DNA of 64,000 bases, from assembly GCA_036704125.1 (NCBI GenBank), contig DATNQI010000008.1:1-64000 (forward strand), given 5' to 3'. The first letter of the stretch is position 1. Every line of letters begins with the position of its first letter. Shown here one piece after another: positions 28,693 through 37,744 of the stretch. The notes below the pieces were generated by a model, which saw only the letters and a list, made by a program, of their open reading frames with translations, had not been told where the DNA came from and made no database searches. This stretch comes from Pantanalinema sp. (GTDB lineage: Bacteria; Cyanobacteriota; Sericytochromatia; S15B-MN24; UBA4093). Position numbers and translations under genes: made by a program.

Positions 28693-29952
28693 CTAGACCG
28701 AAACCGGCGCCTGCTCGATGGCCTGGGCCGGAATGCGGTTGAACAGGCGCACCATGTTGAAGAGCGCGATCGCGGTCAGGGCCGCCCCCAGGAAGAAGGC
28801 GATGCCCGGCAACTTCACCGGTGCCGACGGCGCGGTGAACTCGGCGAAGAGCTGGTTGGCCACGATGGGGCCCACGATGCCCGTGAGGCTCATGAGGCTG
28901 GTGAGAGCCCCCTGGACGGCACCCTGCTCGTCGGGGCCGACCTGCTTGGAGACCATGCCCTGCACCGCGGGCCCCGCGATGCCGGCGATGCTCGCCACCG
29001 CGACGATGGCGTACATCATCCAGCCCTGAGTCGCCAGGCCATAGGCGAGGAAGGCGACAGCGGCGAGGGCCAGCCCGAAGAGGATGGCGCGGCGCTCGCC
29101 GAGCCGGGGCAGCAGGACCCGGATGAGGCCCCCCTGGACCAGGGCCGCCGAGAGGCCCACCACCGCGAGCGAGATGCCGTTCTCGGTGGGCGACCAGTGG
29201 AAGCGGTAGGTCGTGAACAGGACCCAGTTGCTCTGCAGCCCGTTCTGGGCGAGGCCCTGCAGGATCATGGAGACCGCGAGGCCCATGACGATCGGGTGGC
29301 GTCGCAAGAGGGCGATCCACGCGACCGGGTTGGCCTGGGCCCAGGTGAAGGCGCGGCGGTTCTCGACGGCGTGGGACTCGGGGACCACGAAGAGGCCGTA
29401 GAGGAAGTTCAGCAAAGAGAGGCCGGCGGCCACGAAGAAGGGCATGCGCGGATCGAAGGCACCGAGGAAGCCCCCCAGCGCCGGCCCGATGATGAAGCCG
29501 AGGCCGAAGGCGGCCCCCAGCAGGCCGTAGTTCTGGGCCCGGGTCTCGGGGGAGCTCACGTCGGCGATGTAGGTCGAGGCGACCGTGAGGCTCGCGCCGC
29601 CCAGGCCCGACATGGTGCGGGCGACGAAGACCCAGGCGAGCGTCGGCGCCAGGCCGAGCGTCAGGTAGCTCAGAGCGGTCAGGAGCAGCGAGCCGAGCAG
29701 GATCGGCTTGCGGCCGTAGCGGTCCGAGAGCGCGCCGAGCATGGGCGAGAACAGGAACTGCATCGCGGTATAGCAGGCCGCCAACCCCCCGAAGTAGCGC
29801 GACGCCGTGGAGAGGTCCCCGCCCAGGAAGCTCGCCACCAGCTGCGGCATGATGGGGATGATCAGCCCGATCCCCATGATATCGAGCAGCACGGTGATGA
29901 AGATGAAGATGAGGCCCGCGCGCTTCGCGGGAGCAGGTGCCTGTGCGTCCAT
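28693..29952 (-). CDS. TCR/Tet-type MFS transporter
   Basis: A 419-residue, 12-segment major facilitator of the drug:H+ antiporter type. The loop motif [14 protein letters not shown] (about 73-86) and the TM5 motif [13 protein letters not shown] are diagnostic, and TMs are evenly spread. The start has AAAGGA about seven bases upstream. Substrate cannot be told from sequence; TetA-like layout does not mean tetracycline resistance. Its closeness to the GNAT gene suggests one unit, possibly linked to the peptide export operon downstream. Confidence 0.85.
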   Translation of the reverse strand: MDAQAPAPAKRAGLIFIFITVLLDIMGIGLIIPIMPQLVASFLGGDLSTASRYFGGLAACYTAMQFLFSPMLGALSDRYGRKPILLGSLLLTALSYLTLGLAPTLAWVFVARTMSGLGGASLTVASTYIADVSSPETRAQNYGLLGAAFGLGFIIGPALGGFLGAFDPRMPFFVAAGLSLLNFLYGLFVVPESHAVENRRAFTWAQANPVAWIALLRRHPIVMGLAVSMILQGLAQNGLQSNWVLFTTYRFHWSPTENGISLAVVGLSAALVQGGLIRVLLPRLGERRAILFGLALAAVAFLAYGLATQGWMMYAIVAVASIAGIAGPAVQGMVSKQVGPDEQGAVQGALTSLMSLTGIVGPIVANQLFAEFTAPSAPVKLPGIAFFLGAALTAIALFNMVRLFNRIPAQAIEQAPVSV

Positions 29953-30064
29953 GACCGTCCTTTACTTACCTCGACGCGCCCAACTAACCGACAAGGGCCG
30001 GATCTTCTACATAACCGTTCTTCGGGCATTCAGGCAAGTGGAGTTCCCAACGCACCAAGAGCAA

Positions 30065-30081
30065 GTTAAAATGGATTTAAC
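30065..30081. promoter_or_regulatory. AT-rich inverted repeat in a divergent spacer
   Basis: GTTAAA-ATGGA-TTTAAC is a perfect 6-5-6 inverted repeat in the 175-bp spacer 29953-30127 between the divergent MFS and lipoprotein genes. TACAAT at 30083-30088 could be a -10 for the rightward gene, but no matching -35 is seen. The repeat could be an operator for either gene. Confidence 0.35.
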
Positions 30082-30127
30082 CTACAATAAATAAAGCCCA
30101 CCCCCCTCTCAGCTCGAAAGCGATGCC

Positions 30128-30814
30128 ATGACGAAAAAGCTGCTCGCCCTTCTCCCCCTGTTGCTCGCCGGCTGCGGCCTGGCGGGTGCCGGTGGCCCCC
30201 TCTCCCAGACGGGCACCGGTGCGCTCAAGGCCAAGCAGGTCGTCGACTTCGAGGCGCTCTACCCCCTCTCGGCCGGCAGCGAATGGCGCTACAGCACCCT
30301 CCAGCGCAACGGCGACGGCCCCGAACGCCCCGGCCAGGAGCAGCGCATGACCGTCGTCGAGAGCAACACCGAGGCGGGTGTGACCACCGCGGTCGTGGAG
30401 CGCTTCTACGGCGATCGCCAGTCGCCGACGACCCTGGCGGTGCGCTCGGCCACGGGGGTGGTGCTCTCGCGCTACGGCCAGCCGGAGCTCGGCTCGCTGA
30501 GCGTCATGAAGTTCCCCCTCGCCGCGGGCGCCAGGTGGGGAGGCCGGATCAAGCCCAACGTCACCGAGACGGTCGCCTACGAGGGCACCGCGTCGGTGAC
30601 CGTGCCCGCGGGGACCTTCGTCGCCCAGCGCCTCACCCACTACCTGCAGTACCCCGCCGGCAACGTGGACCGGCTGGACTACTGGTACGCCCCGGGCGTC
30701 GGGATGGTCAAGGCCGTGGAGGGCCTGACCATCGATCTCGGGCAGGGCCCCAAGCTCAACCAGGTGACCGCCGAGCTCACCTCCTTCAAGCCCGGCACGG
30801 CGCGAAGGAAGTAA
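30128..30814 (+). CDS. Lipoprotein of unknown function
   Basis: A 228-residue predicted lipoprotein, lipobox LLAGC (C16). The mature protein begins with a short linker and contains LYPLSAGSEWRYS, a motif found in several uncharacterised secreted beta-sandwich proteins. TVPAGTFVAQRLTHYLQYP and YWYAPGVGMVK follow, also typical of that group. No catalytic residues are apparent. It stands alone between the divergent MFS gene and the MFS_3 gene that starts 71 bases downstream. Confidence 0.72.
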   Translation: MTKKLLALLPLLLAGCGLAGAGGPLSQTGTGALKAKQVVDFEALYPLSAGSEWRYSTLQRNGDGPERPGQEQRMTVVESNTEAGVTTAVVERFYGDRQSPTTLAVRSATGVVLSRYGQPELGSLSVMKFPLAAGARWGGRIKPNVTETVAYEGTASVTVPAGTFVAQRLTHYLQYPAGNVDRLDYWYAPGVGMVKAVEGLTIDLGQGPKLNQVTAELTSFKPGTARRK

Positions 30815-30823
30815 AAGGCGTTT

Positions 30824-30841
30824 TCGGCGTAGCGTCGCCGA
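30824..30841 (+). terminator. Weak hairpin after the lipoprotein gene
   Basis: TCGGCG / CGCCGA with a six-base loop, nine bases after the stop of the lipoprotein gene. No T-run follows, so termination is uncertain. Confidence 0.3.
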
Positions 30842-30885
30842 GCGTTTCGGAGCTTTAATGGGGATCGCCCGACCGGGAGGTCCCC

Positions 30886-32475
30886 ATGTCCGACTCAAGC
30901 GCCCCCTTCTGGAGCCCGCTGCGCCACTCCATCTTCCGCCTGCTGTGGATCGCCTCGTTCGCCTCGAACGTGGGCGCCCTGATGCAGAGCGTCGGGGCCT
31001 CGTGGCTCATGACGAGCCTCTCGCCCTCCAAGACCGCCCTGGTCCAGACGGCGGTCAACTTGCCGACCTTCCTGCTCGCGCTGCCCGCCGGTGCCCTCGC
31101 CGACGTGCTCGACCGCCGCAAGCTGCTCCTGGCCACCCAGTTCTGGATGCTCGTCGTCGCGACCCTGCTCGGGATCATGACCGTGGCCGGGAGCATGACG
31201 AGCGGGCTGCTCCTGGCCTTCACCTTCGCGCTGGGGCTCGGGGCCGCCCTCAACGGGCCCGCATGGCAGGCGATCATCCCTGAGCTGGTCCCGCGCAACG
31301 AGCTCGGCGCGGCGGTCGCGCTCAACAGCGCGGGCTTCAACCTCGCGCGGTCGGTGGGGCCCGCCCTCGGGGGGGTGGTCGTCGCCGTCGCGGGGCCCGG
31401 CTTCACCTTCCTGCTGAACGCCGCCTCCTTCCTGGGGGTGCTGTACGTCCTCTTCGCCTGGCAGCGGCGGCCCGAGCCGAGCGTGCTTCCTGCCGAGAGG
31501 GTCTGGGGGGCCATGGCGGCGGGGGTGCGCTACGTGCGTCACTCACCGGCCATCCAGGCGGTGCTGCTGCGCAACGGCACGTTCGTGCTCGGGGCGAGCG
31601 CGCTCTGGGCCCTGCTGCCGCTCATCGCCCGCTTCGAGCTCCGGCTCGGGCCGAGCGGCTACGGGATCCTGCTCGGCTGCATCGGGGGCGGCGCGGTGCT
31701 CGGGGCGACCGTGATGCCGCGACTCAAGCGCGCCCTCCCGAGCTCCCTCACGCTGATCCTCGCCCCCGCGCTCTACGCGCTGGGCATGAGCGTACCGGCA
31801 TGGACGGGCAACTTCTGGGCGGTGTGCGGGGGCATGCTGGGATCAGGGGTCGGCTGGCTGGTCTTCCTGTCGCTCTGCAACACGGCGATCCAGGTCTCGG
31901 TGCCCGCCTGGGTCCGGGGCCGGGCACTCGCGGTCAACCTGCTCGCCGTCTTCGGCAGCCTGGCCCTGGGCAGCGCGGTGTGGGGGGCCCTCGCCGAGCG
32001 CTGGGGCCTGGCGGCGACCCTGTGGGGCGCGTGCCTCTGGATCGTCGCCATGGTCGCTTTGACCCACCGCTTCGAGATCCCCACCGGCGAGGGGCTCGAC
32101 CTCGAACCCGCGCGCCACTGGCAGCACCCGGTCGTTGCCCACGACGTGGCCCTCGAGCACGGCCCGGTCTTCGTCTTCGTCGAGTACCGGATCGACCCGA
32201 CCGAGACCGAGGCCTTCGCCGAGGCCATGGCCGCCCTGCGCCGGATCCGGCTTCGGGACGGGGCAATTCGCTGGAACCTCTTCAAAGACACGGCGGATCC
32301 GGGTAGGATGGTCGAGTCCTTCGTCCTGGAGTCCTGGGTCGAGCACCTGCGTCAGCACGAGCGAGTCACCGTGAGCGATCGTGCCGTCGAGGAACGGGCA
32401 AGAACCTTCCACCGGGGCCCCTTGCCGCCCGCCGTCTCTCACTTCATCGCCGAACCCCCTCCGACCAGAGCCTGA
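30886..32475 (+). CDS. MFS_3-family transporter with C-terminal soluble domain
   Basis: A 529-residue protein. Residues 1-400 form an MFS of the transmembrane secretion effector type (LWIASFASNVGALMQSVG, ALADVLDRRKLLLATQFW, SLCNTAIQVSVPAWVRGRAL). The last ~120 residues are a soluble alpha/beta domain resembling antibiotic-biosynthesis-monooxygenase-like ferredoxin folds (VFVFVEYRIDPTETEAF, LESWVEHLRQHERVT). This two-part layout is common for the family. The ATG has GGGAGG upstream. Substrate is unknown; relatives include siderophore exporters. corA follows after five bases. Confidence 0.85.
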   Translation: MSDSSAPFWSPLRHSIFRLLWIASFASNVGALMQSVGASWLMTSLSPSKTALVQTAVNLPTFLLALPAGALADVLDRRKLLLATQFWMLVVATLLGIMTVAGSMTSGLLLAFTFALGLGAALNGPAWQAIIPELVPRNELGAAVALNSAGFNLARSVGPALGGVVVAVAGPGFTFLLNAASFLGVLYVLFAWQRRPEPSVLPAERVWGAMAAGVRYVRHSPAIQAVLLRNGTFVLGASALWALLPLIARFELRLGPSGYGILLGCIGGGAVLGATVMPRLKRALPSSLTLILAPALYALGMSVPAWTGNFWAVCGGMLGSGVGWLVFLSLCNTAIQVSVPAWVRGRALAVNLLAVFGSLALGSAVWGALAERWGLAATLWGACLWIVAMVALTHRFEIPTGEGLDLEPARHWQHPVVAHDVALEHGPVFVFVEYRIDPTETEAFAEAMAALRRIRLRDGAIRWNLFKDTADPGRMVESFVLESWVEHLRQHERVTVSDRAVEERARTFHRGPLPPAVSHFIAEPPPTRA

Positions 32476-32480
32476 GCCCA

Positions 32481-33395
32481 ATGCCCATCAAGATCGTCTC
32501 CCACAAGGACCTCACCTGGTACGACATCTCGCACCCGACCCGCCACGACATCGACTGGCTGGAGGAGAACTTCTCCTTCCACCCACTCGACTTCGAGGAC
32601 GTGGTCTCGCGCCTGCAGCGGCCCAAGCTCGACGAGTACGACGATTACCTGTTCGTCGTCCTTCACTTCCCGGTCTTCGACAAGCAGCAGCAGGTGACCC
32701 AGCCGGCCGAGATCGACATCTTCGTCGGCGAGGGCTTCCTCATCACCATCCACGTCAGCAAGATCTGGCCGCTCGAGCGCTTCTTCGAGGCCTGCGAGGG
32801 CTCCGAGAAGGTCCGCGAGGACGACATGGGGCTGGGATCGGGCCATCTGCTCTACCGCGTGATGGACAAGCTGGTCGACAACTTCTTCCCCATCGCCTAC
32901 AAGATCGAGCGCAACGTGCAGGCCATCGAGGATGAGATCTTCGAGCAGTCGGGCCGCGAGACCGTCGAGAAGATCTCGCTCTTGCGCCGCGACATCATCG
33001 CCTACCGCCGCATCGTCAAGCCGCTCATCCCCGTGATCTCGCGCCTCGAGTACGTCAAGAGCCGCCTCATCGGCGAGGAGCTCGAGCTGTACTTCTCGGA
33101 CATCGGCGACGCGCTCGCGCGCCTCTGGGACATGCTCGAGGACCAGAAGGGCATCATCGAGTCGCTCAACGACACCTACGACTCGCTGACCACCCACCGC
33201 ACCAACGAGGTGATCCGCGCCCTGACCGTCATCTCGGTCATCATGCTGCCCCTGACCCTGCTGTCGGGCATCTACGGCATGAACGTCCACCTGCCCATCG
33301 GCGACTGGCCCTTCGCCTTCGAGGCGGTCATCGGCATGATGGTCCTCCTGGCCACCCTGATGGTCGGCTTCTTCCGCCACAAGAAGTGGATCTAA
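32481..33395 (+). CDS. corA: CorA-type divalent metal transporter
   Basis: A 304-residue CorA-family channel for magnesium or other divalent ions. A large N-terminal cytosolic funnel with long charged helices (about 130-245) is followed by two C-terminal transmembrane segments. The signature GMN is at 266-268 (SGIYGMN), and the protein ends in basic residues (FFRHKKWI). The length is slightly short but normal. It starts five bases after the MFS_3 gene, so the two may be cotranscribed. Mg2+, Co2+ and Ni2+ specificity cannot be told apart here. Confidence 0.92.
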   Translation: MPIKIVSHKDLTWYDISHPTRHDIDWLEENFSFHPLDFEDVVSRLQRPKLDEYDDYLFVVLHFPVFDKQQQVTQPAEIDIFVGEGFLITIHVSKIWPLERFFEACEGSEKVREDDMGLGSGHLLYRVMDKLVDNFFPIAYKIERNVQAIEDEIFEQSGRETVEKISLLRRDIIAYRRIVKPLIPVISRLEYVKSRLIGEELELYFSDIGDALARLWDMLEDQKGIIESLNDTYDSLTTHRTNEVIRALTVISVIMLPLTLLSGIYGMNVHLPIGDWPFAFEAVIGMMVLLATLMVGFFRHKKWI

Positions 33396-33409
33396 GCGGG
33401 GATCCCCGC
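33396..33409. repeat. Palindrome after corA
   Basis: GCGGGGATCCCCGC begins directly after the corA stop. It could form a small stem but has no T-run. It lies between corA and the feo promoter and may mark the transcript end. Confidence 0.3.
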
Positions 33410-33441
33410 CCGAAACCCTTCCCACGAGAGGGCCAGGGGAT

Positions 33442-33470
33442 TTGACAAAGGCCCCGGCCTCCGCTAAGCT
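33442..33470 (+). promoter_or_regulatory. Promoter of the feo operon
   Basis: A perfect TTGACA -35 (33442-33447), a 17-bp spacer and TAAGCT (33465-33470) as -10. Transcription would start near 33477, at the edge of the Fur-like box. Confidence 0.7.
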
Positions 33471-33478
33471 ACTAAGAG

Positions 33479-33495
33479 TTGAGAACTATTCTCAA
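33479..33495. promoter_or_regulatory. Fur-like operator of the feo operon
   Basis: TTGAGAACTATTCTCAA is a near-perfect inverted repeat (TTGAGAA/TTCTCAA arms, three-base centre) and resembles the 7-1-7 Fur box with TGAGAA half-sites. It overlaps the expected transcription start, so an iron-loaded regulator would block feoABC. The site ends 34 bases before feoA. Confidence 0.75.
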
Positions 33496-33529
33496 TTGCA
33501 GGTGCCGGATTCTCGATGGGAAGGTCGCC

Positions 33530-33760
33530 ATGGTCGCCAAGCTCAGCCAGCTCGCCCCGGGTCAAAGCGCGCGGATCGTCTCGGTCGGAGGCTGCGGCCC
33601 CACCCGCCGCCGGATGCTCGATCTGGGCCTGGTGGCGGGCACCGATATCTCGGCGGTGCGCACCGCGCCGCTCAACGATCCGGTCGAGTACGCGGTCCGC
33701 GGGTACCACCTGGCCATGCGGCGGCGCGACGCCGAGGCCATCGCCGTGGAGCTCTTGTAG
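33530..33760 (+). CDS. feoA: FeoA, ferrous-iron transport accessory protein
   Basis: A 76-residue SH3-like protein with the FeoA pattern (LSQLAPGQSARIVSVGG, RRRMLDLGLVAGTDI, and a final AIAVEL-type strand). The ATG at 33530 is preferred, with GGGAAGG six bases upstream; the frame can be opened back to 33479, inside the Fur-like box, which is unlikely. It acts with FeoB at the inner membrane. feoB starts three bases after its stop. Confidence 0.9.
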   Translation: MVAKLSQLAPGQSARIVSVGGCGPTRRRMLDLGLVAGTDISAVRTAPLNDPVEYAVRGYHLAMRRRDAEAIAVELL

Positions 33761-33763
33761 AAC

Positions 33764-35794
33764 GTGGCCGTGACCTCCGAAATACCCCAGGCCGCCAAGC
33801 CCCTCGCCACCGTCGCGCTGGCGGGCAACCCCAACGTCGGCAAGAGCACCCTCTTCAACGCCCTGACCGGCATGCACCAGCACGTGGGCAACTGGTCGGG
33901 CAAGACCGTCGCGCGCATGGAGGGCACCCACCGGATCGCGGATCGCACCCTTCGCATCATCGACCTGCCCGGCACCTACAGCCTCAGCGCCCTCTCCCCC
34001 GAGGAGCTCATCGCCCGCGAGTTCATCGCCCAGGAGCGCCCCGACGTGGTCGTCAACCTGGTGGATGCCGCCAACCTCGAGCGCAACCTGTACCTGACGC
34101 TCCAGCTCCTGGAGCTGACCGACAAGGTGGTGGTGGTCCTCAACCTGATGGACATCGCCGAGGCCAAGGGGATCGCCATCGACATCGCGGCCCTGGAGGC
34201 CCGCCTTGGCGTGCCGGTCGTGCCCATGGTGGCCGAGCGCCGGACGGGCAAGGACGAGACCATCTCGATCGTCCAGCGCCTGCTCGATGGCGAATACCCC
34301 ACGCGCCCCTTGCGCGCCACCCTTCCGCGCCCCGTCGCCGAGGCGATCGCCCAGGTCGCCGCCAGGCTCGATCCCTCCGCCCTCGGCGGCTTCGACCCCC
34401 AGTGGTTCGCGCGCAAGCTGCTCGAGGGCGACGCGGCAATCGGCGAGCTGGCGGCCAGCCGCCCCTCGCTCGCCGACGCCGCCTCGCTCGCCGAGCGCCT
34501 GCGGCGCACCCCCGAGCTCGAGGACCTGGAGGCCGAGGTGATCGGCGCCCAGTATGGCCTCCTGGCCGAGGTCATGGCCGAGGTCGTCACCCGCAGCACC
34601 GGCGCCGAGGACTGGACCGACCGCATCGACCGGGTGGTGACCCACCGCCTGTGGGGCCTGCCCATCACGGTGCTGGTCTTCGGGCTCATGTTCTTCATCA
34701 CCTTCTCGCTGGCGACGCCCATCAACGACTGGTTCGGCGGGATCCTCGACCAGGGCGGCGGCCTCATCCGTGGCTTCCTCACGGCGATGGGCGCCCCGAG
34801 CGTCGCCGGCGACTTCGCCGTGGACGGCCTGTGGGCGGGCTTCGCGACCGTGGCGGGCTTCTTTCCGGTCATCGCCATCTTCTTCACCCTCTTCGCCATC
34901 CTGGAGGACTCGGGCTACCTCGCCCGCGCCGCCTTCGTGGTCGATCGCCTCATGGGCTCCTTCGGCCTGCACGGCCGCAGCTTCCTTCCCCTGCTGATGG
35001 GCTTCGGCTGCAACGTGCCCGCGGTCATGGCCGCCCGCATCGTGGACAACCGCGCCGACCGGCTTCTGACCATCCTGGTCAACCCCCTCATGCTCTGCCA
35101 GGCGCGCCTGGTGCTGTTCGTCTTCTTCGTGGGGACCTTCTTCACCGGCCTCAAGGCGACGCTCGCCATGCTCTCGCTCTACGTCATCAGCGTGGGGCTG
35201 GTGCTCCTCATCAGCCTGGCCTTCAAGAAGACCCTGTTCCCCGGCGAGCCCTCGCCCTTCATCATGGAGCTGCCCCCCTACCACCGCCCCATCGCGCGCA
35301 ACGTGCTCGCCCACGCCTGGCGCTCGGCCGGAGGATTCCTGCGCCGCGCCGCCGGCCAGATCACCCTGATGACCGGCGCCATCTGGATCTTCACCCACGT
35401 TCCCGCGGGCACCATCGAGCAGTCGATCGCGGGCATCGTGGGCCACGCCCTGGCCCCTATCGGGGTGCCCATGGGCTTCGACTGGCGCCTCCTGGTCAGC
35501 CTGGTCGGCGGCTTCCTCGCCAAGGAAGGCGCGCTCGCCTCGCTCGCCGTCATCTACGGGGTGGGGGAGGACGGCCTGGGCGGCGTGCTGCGGCAGAACC
35601 TGTCGCCGCTCGCGGCCTACGCGTTCATGGTCGTGAGCCTGGTCTACATCCCCTGCTACTCGACCCTGGTCGCCATCTGGCGCGAGACCCTCAGCGTGAA
35701 GTGGACCGCCTTCTCGGCCACCTACGGCCTCGTGCTCGCCTTCGTGCTCGGCACGCTCATCTACCAGGTGGGGCGCCTGCTGGGGCTCGGCTAG
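33764..35794 (+). CDS. feoB: FeoB, ferrous-iron transport GTPase/permease
   Basis: A 676-residue protein importing Fe2+. The N-terminal G domain has G1 GNPNVGKST (21-29), G2/G3 region with [10 protein letters not shown], and G4 NLMD. A helical region linked to it (about 165-280) precedes the membrane part with two Gate motifs ([20 protein letters not shown] with GCNVPAVMA; and [15 protein letters not shown] near the end). It starts at GTG, three bases after feoA; a second GTG two codons later is possible. feoC-like follows after one base. Confidence 0.96.
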   Translation: MAVTSEIPQAAKPLATVALAGNPNVGKSTLFNALTGMHQHVGNWSGKTVARMEGTHRIADRTLRIIDLPGTYSLSALSPEELIAREFIAQERPDVVVNLVDAANLERNLYLTLQLLELTDKVVVVLNLMDIAEAKGIAIDIAALEARLGVPVVPMVAERRTGKDETISIVQRLLDGEYPTRPLRATLPRPVAEAIAQVAARLDPSALGGFDPQWFARKLLEGDAAIGELAASRPSLADAASLAERLRRTPELEDLEAEVIGAQYGLLAEVMAEVVTRSTGAEDWTDRIDRVVTHRLWGLPITVLVFGLMFFITFSLATPINDWFGGILDQGGGLIRGFLTAMGAPSVAGDFAVDGLWAGFATVAGFFPVIAIFFTLFAILEDSGYLARAAFVVDRLMGSFGLHGRSFLPLLMGFGCNVPAVMAARIVDNRADRLLTILVNPLMLCQARLVLFVFFVGTFFTGLKATLAMLSLYVISVGLVLLISLAFKKTLFPGEPSPFIMELPPYHRPIARNVLAHAWRSAGGFLRRAAGQITLMTGAIWIFTHVPAGTIEQSIAGIVGHALAPIGVPMGFDWRLLVSLVGGFLAKEGALASLAVIYGVGEDGLGGVLRQNLSPLAAYAFMVVSLVYIPCYSTLVAIWRETLSVKWTAFSATYGLVLAFVLGTLIYQVGRLLGLG

Positions 35795-35795
35795 C

Positions 35796-36080
35796 ATGCT
35801 AAAGGAGCTGCTCGGAGCCATTCGCAACGCCCCGACCTCCTCGAACCTCGAGCTGAGGATCATGCTGGGGCTGAGCCGCGAAACCTACGAGCAGCTCCTC
35901 GCTCACCTGATCCGCATGGGCTACGTCGAGGCGCAGGCCCTCGAGGTTGCCGACGCCTCGTGCGCCTCGGGGAGCTGCGCCTCTTGCCCCATCGCATGCC
36001 AGAGCAGCCCGGCCATGGGCCCGCGGAACCTGGTGGTCACCGCCAAGGGCGATCGCTACCTCGCAAAACCATCTCCTTGA
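35796..36080 (+). CDS. feoC: FeoC-like winged-helix Fe-S protein
   Basis: A 94-residue protein. The N-terminal ~50 residues form a predicted winged helix (LELRIMLGLSRETYEQLLAHL). A cysteine cluster C-x4-C-x2-C-x3-C (C56, C61, C64, C68) can hold an Fe-S cluster, and a wing-like strand (LVVTAKGDRYLA) ends the protein. FeoC proteins regulate FeoB stability or feo expression in response to iron or oxygen. It begins one base after the feoB stop, completing a feoABC operon. Confidence 0.85.
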   Translation: MLKELLGAIRNAPTSSNLELRIMLGLSRETYEQLLAHLIRMGYVEAQALEVADASCASGSCASCPIACQSSPAMGPRNLVVTAKGDRYLAKPSP

Positions 36081-36105
36081 CACAATACTCAAAAGATAAT
36101 ATTTA
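36077..36105 (+). promoter_or_regulatory. Candidate promoter for the lipoprotein at 36141
   Basis: A perfect TTGACA (36077-36082) overlapping the feoC stop, with a 17-bp spacer and TATTTA (36100-36105). The 60-bp spacer is strikingly AT-rich in this GC-rich window. AGGAGG (36130-36135) is the ribosome site before the next ATG. Confidence 0.5.
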
Positions 36106-36140
36106 TATCAAAACAACATCAGAAAAATAGGAGGTAACCC

Positions 36141-37262
36141 ATGGCGAAGCCTCGTCGTCTCCTCCTGCCCGTCTTGCTCATGCTGCAAGCGCTCAGCGGC
36201 TGCCTGTCCATCCCCGGTGGCACGTCGCAGCCCGTCGCCTCCGCGCCGGGTTCGGGATCATCCTCCCAGGGGCCCGCGCCGACCTCCATGGTCAGCGCCT
36301 GGCGCTTCAAGCCCACCCCCCAGGACGAGCCCCGCGGCGTCTGCACGGCCTCCGGCAGCGCGGAGATCTACTTCACCACGCGCTACGGCGTCACCGTCCT
36401 GAAGCCGAACGGCGCCTCGCGGGGCTACGTCGAGGCGCGGCGCCTCGACGGCCACCGCTTCGCGATCGGCGCGCCGCTCGCCAGCCCGGACGGTGGTTCG
36501 ATCTTCTTCAGCGACTGGCAGCAACTCGTCTACCTGGGCCTCTTCTCGCTCGACACCGGCTCGCGCGACCTCACCAAGGTGCCCTTCGACCAGGACAGCC
36601 CCATCGCGGTCGATGCCCACATCGGCATCACCGCCCAGGCGGCCCTCTCGAAGGACGGCTCGCGCGTCTACCTGCCGAGCGGAGATCTCTACGTCTACGA
36701 TCTCAAGACCGGCAAGCGCGCGGAGCGTCACGACATGGGGGGGCAGGCCAGGCAGATCGCGCGCCTCGATGACGAGCGCTTCCTGGTCAACCTGACCCAG
36801 GAAGGCGACGTCCGGGGCTCGCTCGCCATGTTCCGCGCCTCGGGCGACACCGGCGAGATCGTGGACTACCCCCATCCGATCCACGCGATCGCCGCGCGGC
36901 AGGACTGGGCCGTGGGGATCGCCAAGCTCTCCGACGACACCTTCCAGCTGGTCGAGGTGCAGGCCACCGCGGGCGACTCGCTCGCGTTCAAGGCCGGCCC
37001 CACCTTCGCCCTCACCGGCGACAACGAAGCGCTCGAACTGAGCCTGGCCATGCGCCCGGCCAAGCAACAAGTGGCGATCGGCCGCACCGGGCCCTACCCC
37101 TACGGCGAGACCAAGCTCGTCGACGCGAAGGACGGGGCGATCGCGACGGCCGATACCAGGGACGTCGCCGGCCTCGCCTTCTCGCCGGATGGTCAGGCCC
37201 TCTACGTCGCGCACACCCTGTATCCGACCATCAGTTGCCTCGAGGCGTTCATCGTGCCCTGA
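36141..37262 (+). CDS. Beta-propeller lipoprotein
   Basis: A 373-residue predicted lipoprotein, lipobox ALSGC (C21). A Ser/Pro-rich linker (about 25-50) is followed by a ~310-residue repeat region with blade-like units (GVTVLKPNGAS, DLYVYDLKTGKRAE, GLAFSPDGQALYVAH), suggesting a WD40/YVTN-type propeller. There are no NHL motifs and it lacks the shared N-terminal module of the two lipoprotein clusters. The start is well supported by AGGAGG upstream. Function unknown. Confidence 0.8.
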   Translation: MAKPRRLLLPVLLMLQALSGCLSIPGGTSQPVASAPGSGSSSQGPAPTSMVSAWRFKPTPQDEPRGVCTASGSAEIYFTTRYGVTVLKPNGASRGYVEARRLDGHRFAIGAPLASPDGGSIFFSDWQQLVYLGLFSLDTGSRDLTKVPFDQDSPIAVDAHIGITAQAALSKDGSRVYLPSGDLYVYDLKTGKRAERHDMGGQARQIARLDDERFLVNLTQEGDVRGSLAMFRASGDTGEIVDYPHPIHAIAARQDWAVGIAKLSDDTFQLVEVQATAGDSLAFKAGPTFALTGDNEALELSLAMRPAKQQVAIGRTGPYPYGETKLVDAKDGAIATADTRDVAGLAFSPDGQALYVAHTLYPTISCLEAFIVP

Positions 37263-37312
37263 GGCCGGGTATATGATCGCTTGCCTACCGTTTTTCCCAC
37301 TGAGGCACGCGA

Positions 37313-37684
37313 ATGCTCACGATCGTGGTCTGCTCCCCATCGGCCATCCTGCGGCGGAACCTCACCGCCAGCCTCGATCGCCATGGCCACCGCGTGCTGA
37401 ACACCGACAGCAGCATCTCGCTGGTCTCGGCCTGCCTGACCCGCAAGGTGGATCTGGCGCTGGTGGACTCGGACCTGGAATACCTCTCGACCATCGACGC
37501 GATCCGGTGCCTCAAGTGCACCCCGGCCACCCACCACATCCCCCTGGTCGCCATGGTCCACGATTCGTCCCAGCTTTCGGCGTTCATCAAGGCCGGCGCG
37601 AGTCATGCCATCACCAAGCCCGTCGAGATCGCGAAGCTCATCAGCTGGGTCGAGCACCAGCAGCTCAAGCACGCCCGCGCCTGA
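37313..37684 (+). CDS. Single-domain receiver-like protein, degenerate
   Basis: A 123-residue CheY-like receiver without an output domain. The expected phospho-acceptor position is D52 (DLALVDSDLEY) and the conserved lysine is K102 (AITKPVEI). The acidic pair that binds Mg2+ near the N-terminus is missing (IVVCSPS instead of two Asp), and the conserved Thr/Ser is replaced by His (AMVHDSS). Phosphorylation in the normal way is therefore doubtful. No histidine kinase is nearby. GAGG lies about eight bases before the ATG. Confidence 0.78.
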   Translation: MLTIVVCSPSAILRRNLTASLDRHGHRVLNTDSSISLVSACLTRKVDLALVDSDLEYLSTIDAIRCLKCTPATHHIPLVAMVHDSSQLSAFIKAGASHAITKPVEIAKLISWVEHQQLKHARA

Positions 37685-37695
37685 ACCAAGCTCGC

Positions 37696-37730
37696 TCAGT
37701 TCGTGAAGACCTGGGTCTTGTAGGCCCGCT
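37696..37730 (-). pseudogene. Remnant copy of the CAP-gene 3' end
   Basis: Read on the minus strand this piece ends in YKTQVFTN-stop, matching YTQVFTN-stop at the end of the CAP-domain gene 21 bases away. The first 12 bases (TCAGTTCGTGAA) are identical at 37696 and 37745, and the match continues with mismatches. It looks like a leftover of a tandem duplication. Confidence 0.5.
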
Positions 37731-37744
37731 CCTGAGGTATGGCC

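Noticed and set aside
28693-29952. MFS gene as a tetracycline-resistance determinant on a mobile element.
   Set aside because: The TetA-like layout alone does not show substrate; there is no transposase, integron or TetR gene nearby and the GC content matches its surroundings.
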